A stretch of 14,526 bases of DNA from RGIG1934 sp045122895 (GTDB lineage Bacteria; Bacillota; Clostridia; Lachnospirales; Lachnospiraceae), in assembly GCA_045122895.1 (NCBI GenBank), contig JBGVIE010000020.1, forward strand, positions 1-14,526, read 5' to 3'. This document shows positions 8,465 to 14,017 of this stretch, piece by piece. Below the pieces are notes generated by a model, which made no database searches, had not been told where the DNA came from, and worked only from the letters and a program-made list of their open reading frames with translations. The translations under genes and the position numbers were made by a program. Numbering within the stretch: the first letter of the stretch is position 1; each line of letters starts with the position of its first letter.

Positions 8465-9094
8465 TCAATTCTCACTTTCTATAATTAATTGTATCACTTT
8501 ATTCGCCTGATGACCTGCACACACCGCCACTCTTGGTGCCATAAGTCCTATGCTCTCTCCCACATCTGTAGTTCTGTCACCACACACATAAAGTCTTGAC
8601 ATCTTCTTCATGGTAGTAATCTGATTGGCATCTGAAAATCCCGCCATTCCATTTCCTGACACCACAACCGTATCCTTTAGCTTTGTTAGAAGTCCTGTTA
8701 CAAGCATAGCCTTCTGTTCAGGCTTATCAAACGCTTCGCATACTATCGGGTACCCACAAAACAGCGACTGTATATTATTCTCATCCACCTTTATCTGTTT
8801 TGAAGTAATATTAAGATATGGATTTATATCTTTTAAAATCCCGGTAAGAGCCTCTGTCTTTGGGATTCCAATATGAGGTATCATATACACCTGTCTGTTG
8901 AGATTAGTAGTATCAACAACATCGAAATCCACAAGAAACAAATGTCCCACACCGCTTCTTGCAAGCATCACTGCAATATTAGACCCCAGTCCTCCAAGGC
9001 CTGCTATAGCAACACTCGCATTCTTTAGCTTGTCTCTTATATGTGCCGGAAATCTCTCATCAAAAGCTCCTTCTAATTCTTCCCTGCTTATCAT
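8465..9094 (-). CDS. thiF: ThiF-type adenylyltransferase (ThiS activation)
   Basis: 209-residue E1-like enzyme that adenylates the C-terminal glycine of ThiS, the step before sulfur transfer. The nucleotide-binding loop GLGGLGSN (32-39) is followed by LVDFDVVDTTNLNRQVY, the Asp/Asn/Arg motif binding ATP-Mg. The protein is short and lacks the paired CxxC zinc motifs of MoeB and E. coli ThiF, fitting the clostridial ThiF family 2. The frame is open upstream to 9157, but that extension is encoded by a palindromic repeat (9108-9158) and is not credible. ATG at 9094 has GGAGG five bases before it. The C-terminal segment CAGHQANKVIQLI is well preserved. Its place between thiS and thiG supports the thiazole role over molybdopterin synthesis. 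Confidence 0.93.
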   Translation of the reverse strand: MISREELEGAFDERFPAHIRDKLKNASVAIAGLGGLGSNIAVMLARSGVGHLFLVDFDVVDTTNLNRQVYMIPHIGIPKTEALTGILKDINPYLNITSKQIKVDENNIQSLFCGYPIVCEAFDKPEQKAMLVTGLLTKLKDTVVVSGNGMAGFSDANQITTMKKMSRLYVCGDRTTDVGESIGLMAPRVAVCAGHQANKVIQLIIESEN

Positions 9095-9107
9095 ATCATC
9101 CTCCATG

Positions 9108-9158
9108 TCGGCGCAATTAGCTGTGTGCAAAATCGGCGCATCGGCGCGATTTTGCACA
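9108..9158 (-). repeat. Short palindromic element between thiS and thiF (copy A)
   Basis: A hairpin-forming insert fills nearly the whole thiS-thiF gap. TGTGCAAAATC (9124-9134) pairs perfectly with GATTTTGCACA (9148-9158), with an inner GCGC/GCGC extension around a four-base loop. Plus-strand positions 9114-9165 align with 9455-9507 upstream of thiS, differing at only a few positions. The left flank CCTCCATGTCGGCGCAATT also resembles CCTCCAGGTCGGAGCAATT at the left end of the longer copy. It starts directly after the thiS stop and ends before the thiF ribosome binding site. No T-run follows, so it is not an ordinary terminator; it could stabilise the mRNA or attenuate transcription. Confidence 0.8.
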
Positions 9159-9353
9159 TTAGCCTCCTCCTACGAAGCTTAACACTTCAATCGAATCATT
9201 ATCCTTTATTATGATTTTATCATAATCTTCCTTAGGAATAATCATAAGATTTAATTCTACCACTACTTTTTTAGAATCATAACCTTCGTCCTCAAGCATC
9301 TCAAGAATAGTTTTTCCTGATGCTTTTATTATCTCACCATTAACCTTAACCAT
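9159..9353 (-). CDS. thiS: ThiS, thiazole sulfur carrier protein
   Basis: 64-residue ubiquitin-like protein that carries sulfur as a C-terminal thiocarboxylate to ThiG. The required diglycine end is present (VLSFVGGG). The short beta-grasp pattern (VKVNGEIIKASGKTILEML ... IIPKEDYDKIII) and the length fit ThiS. Start ATG at 9353 has GGAGG five bases upstream. The ribosome binding site could pair weakly with CTCC just upstream (9369-9372 with 9360-9363). The stop codon lies at the very edge of palindromic copy A, and the last codons (GGA GGA GGC) themselves contain a GGAGG string that may once have served thiF. Confidence 0.94.
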   Translation of the reverse strand: MVKVNGEIIKASGKTILEMLEDEGYDSKKVVVELNLMIIPKEDYDKIIIKDNDSIEVLSFVGGG

Positions 9354-9359
9354 ACTAAC

Positions 9360-9500
9360 CTCCAGGTCGGAGCAATTTATTGCGGAGACACCGCGAAGAG
9401 AAATTCGCGCAGGCGATTTCTCTTCTGCGATCAGGGCTAATTGAGGCTCCGTCTCAATTAGCTGTATGCAAAATCAGCGCATCAGCGTGATTTTTCATAC
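9360..9500 (-). repeat. Multi-hairpin palindromic element upstream of thiS (copy B)
   Basis: This stretch between the cheY terminator and thiS holds a string of inverted repeats: GTATG-AAAATC arms at 9464-9475 and 9489-9500 (one mismatch), GCTAATTGAG/CTCAATTAGC (9436-9445 with 9453-9462, perfect), GAAGAGAAAT/ATTTCTCTTC (9395-9404 with 9416-9425, perfect), GCGG/CCGC (9382-9394) and GCAAT/ATTGC (9372-9383). Its right part is homologous to copy A, and it looks like copy A with about 80 extra bases inserted. CATACTAACCT (9351-9361) and CATACTAATCCT (9496-9507) flank it as near-direct repeats. It would form the leader of the thi operon mRNA. It does not match a TPP riboswitch. Confidence 0.75.
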
Positions 9501-9512
9501 TAATCCTATTAT

Positions 9513-9551
9513 ATTTATAAAAGAAAGGAGCCATATTAAAACGGCTCCCCT
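9513..9551 (-). terminator. Rho-independent terminator after cheY-like gene
   Basis: On the minus strand GGAGCC (9548-9543) and GGCTCC (9532-9527) form a 6-bp GC-rich stem with a 10-base loop, followed by the U-rich tract TTTCTTTTAT. It begins a few bases after the response-regulator stop and separates that gene from the thi operon. Confidence 0.85.
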
Positions 9552-9555
9552 TGCT

Positions 9556-9912
9556 CTACACATATCTGTTAATACACTGAATAATCTTCTCCTGTGTAAA
9601 TGGCTTAACAACAAAATCCTTTGCTCCCGACTCAACAGCTTCAATAACCATATTCATCTGCCCCATAGCAGATACCATAATAACTTTGACATCGCTGTCT
9701 ATCTCTTTCAGCTTCTTAAGTGCGGTAAGACCGTCCATATCCGGCATTGTAATATCCATAAGCACTATATCAGGCTTATATAGCTTATACTACTCTATAC
9801 ATTCTAATCCGTCTCCTGCCTCTGCAACAACCTCATGTCCTTCAGGCTTTAACATCTGAATAAGCGACTGACGCATAAACATCGCATCATCACATACTAA
9901 AATAGTTGCCAT
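9556..9912 (-). pseudogene. CheY-like single-domain response regulator with internal amber stop
   Basis: A 118-residue receiver domain in one frame apart from a TAG at codon 41 (9790-9792). Before it: MATILVCDDAMFMRQSLIQM, with the acidic pocket D8-D9. After it: YKLYKPDIVLMDITMPDMDG with phospho-acceptor D53, VIMVSAMGQ with the switch serine, and DFVVKPFTQEKI with the conserved lysine. All catalytic residues and the stop position match CheY-type regulators, and there is no output domain. The ribosome binding site AGGAGG (seven bases before ATG 9912), promoter and terminator are all intact, so inactivation looks recent. Position 41 is normally Lys, Glu or Gln in this region, so one base change explains the stop. 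A sequencing error or strain-specific mutation is possible. A downstream GTG (9765) could only give a piece lacking the acidic pocket. Confidence 0.85.
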
Positions 9913-9953
9913 ACCAGTACCTCCTCGTAAATCACGCTCTTTTAACTACATAT

Positions 9954-9982
9954 ATTTTAATATTAATATAATAAAATGTCAA
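9954..9982 (-). promoter_or_regulatory. Strong sigma-A-type promoter of the cheY-like gene
   Basis: Consensus -35 TTGACA (9982-9977) and -10 TAAAAT (9959-9954) on the minus strand with the ideal 17-base spacer. The -35 hexamer begins immediately after the stop codon of the DUF445 gene. The start would fall near 9947, about 35 bases before the ATG. Confidence 0.8.
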
Positions 9983-10867
9983 TTAGAATAGCATATTAAA
10001 TAGCCCCAGAATCAATCCGATTAAAGCACCCAGATTAACAATTGTATTAAGCTCTTTTTTCATAACAGTCATAACCATCTCCTCAACCTGTTCTACATCC
10101 ATCTCTTTAACCTTCTCTTCAACAATAGACTTAATATCCAGTTTTTCCATAATATTATTAAGCTGGCCTCTCACAAGGGACATACAGATAGAGGTAAGTA
10201 TACAGCTAAGAGTCTGTTCGTCAATCTCCATATGACCTGAAATTTCCAAGACTGACTCATCAGCAAGCGCTTCTACCTTTTCTTTTACAAGAGGATTGAT
10301 ATAATCAAATCCCTCATTAAGAACCATAGTTTTTATTTCATCCCCCATAGGAGCCAGCATAGACGCTAACATCTCCTCAGATAAAAACATGGAAATCATA
10401 GGATTTTGTATTTTCGACTTAATAATTGCAGGTGCCTTCTCCACAAGAATAGCAGAAAAATCAACATTTGAAAGTGCTTCTACTATAGATTTACTAACAA
10501 ATCCAGCCAGAGTGTCACACATATTATCTATACTGCTTTTTGGAAGATTGGTGGTCTTTGCGATTCCCTCCATCACAGGAACATTGATTACCTCACTAAT
10601 CACCCCTGATATTGCAAGAGTCACATCATCTGATAAAAGCTTCTTCTCTATATCTTCCTGTGTAATCAGTCTATTTCCAACCACATCACCCATAGCTTCA
10701 GCCAGTCTGTCTTTTCCTTTTGGAATAGCCCCCGGCGTAAACGGCAATTTGTGCCCTAATATTCTTATCTCTTTTCTTGGGTAAAAAAGCATCTTAACTG
10801 CAATACTATTTGTACAATATCCAATCACTGAACCAATTACAGGTCCTGCAAGCATCGTTATATCCAT
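9983..10867 (-). CDS. DUF445 family membrane protein (YheB-like)
   Basis: 294-residue protein of the DUF445 family, whose biochemical role is not known. The N-terminal hydrophobic segment AGPVIGSVIGYCTNSIAVKMLF followed by PFTPGAIPKGKDRLAEAMGDVVG is the family signature. The middle is largely helical and amphipathic, and a second hydrophobic segment ends the protein (NLGALIGLILGLFNMLF), so both ends are probably in the membrane. The frame is open upstream to 10900, but that part is encoded by a transposon terminal repeat; ATG at 10867 with GGAG six bases upstream is the credible start. The ribosome binding site lies inside the 8-bp target duplication of the inserted element, so the gene's leader has been lengthened by about 149 bases. 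No clear terminator follows the gene. Confidence 0.88.
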   Translation of the reverse strand: MDITMLAGPVIGSVIGYCTNSIAVKMLFYPRKEIRILGHKLPFTPGAIPKGKDRLAEAMGDVVGNRLITQEDIEKKLLSDDVTLAISGVISEVINVPVMEGIAKTTNLPKSSIDNMCDTLAGFVSKSIVEALSNVDFSAILVEKAPAIIKSKIQNPMISMFLSEEMLASMLAPMGDEIKTMVLNEGFDYINPLVKEKVEALADESVLEISGHMEIDEQTLSCILTSICMSLVRGQLNNIMEKLDIKSIVEEKVKEMDVEQVEEMVMTVMKKELNTIVNLGALIGLILGLFNMLF

Positions 10868-10882
10868 AATTATCTCCATTCT

Positions 10883-11023
10883 GTAACTGTTCAGAGCCAA
10901 GCAGATTTATCAAAAAAGAGCGATGAATGCTTGCATTCAAGAGCACTTTTTTGTATAAATCTATTTGGCGGATACGCCACACCGAGAAAACGACAGTTTT
11001 CGAGGTTGGCTCTGAACAGTTAC
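10883..11023 (-). mobile_element. 141-bp MITE, IS66-like ends, with 8-bp target duplication
   Basis: Perfect 18-bp terminal inverted repeats: GTAACTGTTCAGAGCCAA at 10883-10900 and its complement at 11006-11023. They are flanked exactly by an 8-bp direct repeat TCCATTCT (10875-10882 and 11024-11031). The interior has no coding capacity but folds into three hairpins: AGATTTAT/ATAAATCT with inner stems (10903-10962), TGGCG/CGCCA (10966-10979) and GAAAAC/GTTTTC (10986-11001). With the outer arms this makes a four-way junction. GTAA termini plus an 8-bp duplication are the published hallmarks of the IS66 family, so it is probably a non-autonomous relative. That link is inference from family knowledge. 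Strand is nominal. Confidence 0.88.
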
Positions 11024-11049
11024 TCCATTCTTTATTAATTCTTCAAAGT

Positions 11050-11078
11050 ATTATAACATAAAAAAGCCGTAACAACAA
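11050..11078 (-). promoter_or_regulatory. Putative promoter of the DUF445 gene
   Basis: On the minus strand a perfect -10 TATAAT (11055-11050) lies 17 bases from a -35 TTGTTG (11078-11073), which is a weak match. The -35 sits inside the terminator stem of the upstream operon. The MITE lies between this promoter and the gene's ribosome binding site, so the element would be transcribed as part of the leader. Confidence 0.55.
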
Positions 11079-11093
11079 AGTTATCACAGCTTT
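11056..11093 (-). terminator. Rho-independent terminator of the fab operon
   Basis: On the minus strand AAAGCTGTGATAAC (11093-11080) pairs over 14 positions, counting G-U pairs, with GTTGTTACGGCTTT (11076-11063) around a three-base loop, followed by TTTTTT. It starts about 20 bases after the marR stop codon and ends the fab-marR transcript. Confidence 0.9.
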
Positions 11094-11114
11094 TGTCCAG
11101 GTTTAATCCCTATT

Positions 11115-11564
11115 TTACATTCTTACCTTCCAGTCAATTTCAGGCATCAATTCCTCATCCATAATAGTCAGGACCTTTTCAAGCGTCTTTATTTCATCCT
11201 CTGAAAAACGCTCCTCTATTCTCTTCATAACAACATTTATATAATTATAGCTTATGTTGTAATAGTTCATATATTTTTCAGTTACCTGAAGTCTGTACTC
11301 CCTTTTATCTTCCTTAGACTGTACTTTTTCAAGGTAACCTTTTTTTACAAGATTATTTATCTTGTATGCCGCATTAGGAGAAGATATATTAGCAACAGCA
11401 GCAAATGTAGCAACTGTCGGATTATCCAATGCATAAATTATTTCCATACAAAAGGTTTCAACAGTCGTAAGAGAAGCCTCTCTGTCATGCCATTTCTCAA
11501 ATACTTTCATATAAAAATGCAATTTAAATTTCGTATAAACACTTCCAAACACCTGTTGTAACAT
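11115..11564 (-). CDS. MarR family regulator, FabT-like
   Basis: 149-residue MarR-type winged-helix DNA-binding protein, last gene of the fab operon. The DNA-binding domain covers about residues 45-95: PTVATFAAVANISSPNAAYKI contains the helix-turn-helix, and YLEKVQSKEDKREYRLQVTE forms the wing, with the typical Lys-Glu-Asp-Lys-Arg motif. Flanking helices at both ends would make the dimer interface. ATG at 11564 is preceded by AAAGGAG with seven bases of spacing; upstream codons in this frame lack a standard start. It lies 42 bases after fabZ and before the operon terminator. Position and family suggest a role like streptococcal FabT, a MarR repressor of fab genes helped by acyl-ACP, but the operator, expected near the operon promoter, is outside the window. 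Family is sure, function inferred. Confidence 0.85.
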   Translation of the reverse strand: MLQQVFGSVYTKFKLHFYMKVFEKWHDREASLTTVETFCMEIIYALDNPTVATFAAVANISSPNAAYKINNLVKKGYLEKVQSKEDKREYRLQVTEKYMNYYNISYNYINVVMKRIEERFSEDEIKTLEKVLTIMDEELMPEIDWKVRM

Positions 11565-11606
11565 ATCTTTTCTCCTTTGAATAATCACTCATTTTATGTA
11601 ATTATA

Positions 11607-12041
11607 TCAGCTTTCTTTATCTATTGCAAATGTAAGTTCTGCGCTCACTGCTAACTTTCCATCAACATAAGCTTCTGCCTTTCCTATTCCGATAGGTCCT
11701 TTTGATGCTATTATTTCACAAATAAGTTCTAATACATCGCCAGGAACAACCTGTCTCTTAAATTTAGCATTTTTTATTCCGCCAAAAAGAGCAATCTTAC
11801 CCTTATTTTCTTCTAATGACAGTAAAGCTACAGCACCTGTCTGTGCCAATGCTTCAATGATAAGTACTCCAGGCATAACATGTTTCTGTGGAAAATGACC
11901 AAGGAACTGCATTTCATTAGCTGTAACACACTTTATTCCCTTAGCACTTTTTCCAGGTTCACCTTCAACAATTCTGTCTACCAACAGAAAAGGATATCTG
12001 TGTGGCAATATTTCCTGTATTTCATTTGAATTTAACTGCAT
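11607..12041 (-). CDS. fabZ: FabZ, 3-hydroxyacyl-ACP dehydratase
   Basis: 144-residue hot-dog-fold dehydratase that removes water from (3R)-hydroxyacyl-ACP to give trans-2-enoyl-ACP during fatty acid elongation. HRYPFLLVDRI lies near the N-terminus; the catalytic histidine H49 (FLGHFPQKHVMPGVL) and glutamate E63 (LIIEALAQTGA) are in place. Length matches the family (about 140-150). The ATG directly abuts the fabF stop codon (TAAATG), with GGAG inside the last fabF codons, so translation is coupled. FabA, which also isomerises, has a different motif set, so FabZ is preferred. Confidence 0.97.
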   Translation of the reverse strand: MQLNSNEIQEILPHRYPFLLVDRIVEGEPGKSAKGIKCVTANEMQFLGHFPQKHVMPGVLIIEALAQTGAVALLSLEENKGKIALFGGIKNAKFKRQVVPGDVLELICEIIASKGPIGIGKAEAYVDGKLAVSAELTFAIDKES

Positions 12042-13277
12042 TTATTTACTCCATTTCTTAAAAACAATTGATGCGTTATGTCCACCAAATCCAAGTGAGT
12101 TAGACATAGCATAGTTAACAGTTACTTCCCTCATCTTGTTCGGAACAATATCAAGGTCACACTCTTCATCTGGTACCTGGTAATTAATAGTAGGTGGTAC
12201 AATATCATTATGAACACTAAGTGCTGTAATTATAGCTTCAACAGCACCACTTGCTCCAAGTAAGTGACCTGTCATCGACTTAGTAGAGCTTACCATTAAT
12301 TTGTCTGCATTTTCACCAAATGCGAGCTTTATAGCCTTTGTTTCACCTTTATCATTAAGAGATGTAGATGTTCCATGAGCATTAATATAATTTACTGATG
12401 ACGGATCTACATTTCCATCTTCCATAGCCTTTGTCATAGCCTTTGCAGCCATACTTCCGTCTGCAAGTGGAGCTGTTACATGATTAGCATCACATGTAGC
12501 ACCATATCCTACGATTTCACAATAAATCTTTGCTCCTCTTGCTACTGCATGGTCATAATCTTCAAGCACAAGCACACCTGCACCTTCACCCATAACAAAA
12601 CCATTTCTTTCCTTATCAAAAGGGATAGATGCTCTGTTAGGATCCTTTGATTCACTAAGTGCCTTCATAGATGTAAATCCACCTATACCAAGTTCTGTTA
12701 TACTGGCTTCTGAACCACCACATACCATTACATCATGGTATCCGTCTCTAATTTGTCTGAAAGCATCTCCGATTGCATTTGTTCCACTTGCACAAGCTGT
12801 TACCACACATGTACACATTCCGTTCAAACCATACTTAATCGCAATATGTCCTGCTGCCATATTTGAAATAGACATAGGAATAAAGTGAGGCGATACTCTG
12901 TCAAAGCCTTTATTTAATCCTCTTGTACATTCATTCTGAATTGTTCCAAGACCACCAATACCACTAGAGAAAATAACGCCGCATCTGTCTCTGTCTTCTT
13001 TTTCCATATCGAGTCCGGAATCTTCCATAGCTTCTCCTGCTGCTGCCAGTGCAAAAACAGTAAACATATCTAATTTTCTAAGCGCACCCTTTTCAATTCT
13101 CTCTTCTGGATTAAAGTCCTTCACTTCGCCTGCAAGAGTAACCTTTCTTCCTTCAATGTCATAGTGTGTGATAGTATCAATACCACATTTTCCTGCTTTG
13201 ATTGAATCCCACATCTGTGAAACTGTGTTACCAATTGGTGTCACTGCACCAAGACCTGTTACAACTACTTTTCTCAT
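12042..13277 (-). CDS. fabF: FabF, 3-oxoacyl-ACP synthase II
   Basis: 411-residue condensing enzyme that elongates acyl-ACP with malonyl-ACP. The Cys-His-His triad is visible: C162 in VTACASGTNA, H301 in INAHGTSTSLND and H338 in STKSMTGHLLGASG. Further marks are MRKVVVTGLGAVTPIG at the start, GFVMGEGAGVLVLED, and NSLGFGGHNASIVFK at the end. Length and triad (His-His, not His-Asn) identify a FabF/FabB-type rather than a FabH-type synthase; FabF is the usual form in Firmicutes. The ATG overlaps the fabG stop as ATGA, giving tight coupling. Confidence 0.97.
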   Translation of the reverse strand: MRKVVVTGLGAVTPIGNTVSQMWDSIKAGKCGIDTITHYDIEGRKVTLAGEVKDFNPEERIEKGALRKLDMFTVFALAAAGEAMEDSGLDMEKEDRDRCGVIFSSGIGGLGTIQNECTRGLNKGFDRVSPHFIPMSISNMAAGHIAIKYGLNGMCTCVVTACASGTNAIGDAFRQIRDGYHDVMVCGGSEASITELGIGGFTSMKALSESKDPNRASIPFDKERNGFVMGEGAGVLVLEDYDHAVARGAKIYCEIVGYGATCDANHVTAPLADGSMAAKAMTKAMEDGNVDPSSVNYINAHGTSTSLNDKGETKAIKLAFGENADKLMVSSTKSMTGHLLGASGAVEAIITALSVHNDIVPPTINYQVPDEECDLDIVPNKMREVTVNYAMSNSLGFGGHNASIVFKKWSK

Positions 13278-14017
13278 ATTGCCATTCCTCCATCTACACA
13301 GAATACTTGTCCTGTTATATACTTTGCTTCATCGCTTGCCAAAAACGCAACCATATTTGCTATATCTTCCGGTTTACCCATTTCTTTAAATGGAATACTG
13401 TTTAAAATATTTTCTCTTGCACTTTCAGGTATTGCATCTGTCATATCTGTTTCAATCATACCCGGTGCAACAGCATTTACTGTGATTTTTCTTGAAGCCA
13501 CTTCTCTTGCCAGTGATTTAGTCATACCAATCACCGCTGCTTTGCTGGCTGAATAATTAACCTGGCCTGCATTTCCCATAACACCAACTACAGAACTCAT
13601 ATTAATGATTCTTCCGTATTTCTGTTTAAGCATTATCTTTGTAATGCCTCTCATCATATAAAATGTTCCCTTAAGGTTAACATTTAAAACTGCATCAAGA
13701 TCTTCGTCCTTAATTCTTGCAAGAAGATTATCTCTTGTGATTCCTGCATTGTTTACAAGAACATCAATTCTTCCATCTCCAAATGCAAGGGCTTCTTTTA
13801 TAAGCATATCGCAATCTTCTGATTTACTTATATCAGCCTTAACAGCCAACACCTTTGCCCCTTGTTCTTCTACAAGTTTCTTTGTCTCTTCTGCCGCCTC
13901 TGCTCCTGACTGATAGTTGAACACTATATCCATGCCTGCTTTTGCAAGTCTTACGCATATAGCTCTTCCAATTCCTCTGCTTCCACCTGTAACAAGCGCT
14001 ATTTTTCTATTATCCAT
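13274..14017 (-). CDS. fabG: FabG, 3-oxoacyl-ACP reductase
   Basis: 247-residue short-chain dehydrogenase that reduces 3-oxoacyl-ACP with NADPH. The cofactor loop TGGSRGIG is at residues 10-17, NNAG at 89-92, and the catalytic Ser-Tyr-Lys set is S141/S142, Y155 and K159 (VNYSASKAA). The end ITGQVFCVDGGMAI is typical of FabG. ATG at 14017 is chosen because AGGTGAG ends four bases upstream; an in-frame GTG at 14026 lies within that same Shine-Dalgarno and is unlikely. The start overlaps the last codons of fabD by eight bases, and the stop overlaps fabF by four. Its place between fabD and fabF secures the fatty acid role over other SDR enzymes. Confidence 0.97.
   Translation of the reverse strand: MDNRKIALVTGGSRGIGRAICVRLAKAGMDIVFNYQSGAEAAEETKKLVEEQGAKVLAVKADISKSEDCDMLIKEALAFGDGRIDVLVNNAGITRDNLLARIKDEDLDAVLNVNLKGTFYMMRGITKIMLKQKYGRIINMSSVVGVMGNAGQVNYSASKAAVIGMTKSLAREVASRKITVNAVAPGMIETDMTDAIPESARENILNSIPFKEMGKPEDIANMVAFLASDEAKYITGQVFCVDGGMAI

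Noticed and set aside
9095..9157. N-terminal extension of thiF starting in the palindromic element
   Set aside because: The codons come from the repeat and have no ribosome binding site, whereas ATG 9094 has GGAGG at proper spacing.
9354..9512. TPP riboswitch upstream of thiS
   Set aside because: The CTGAGA and ACCTGATCTGG-type core strings are missing, and the stems present belong to the palindromic element shared with the thiS-thiF gap.
10868..10900. N-terminal extension of the DUF445 protein beginning at a TTG
   Set aside because: It is encoded by the transposon terminal repeat; ATG 10867 has GGAG at six bases and gives the usual DUF445 N-terminus.
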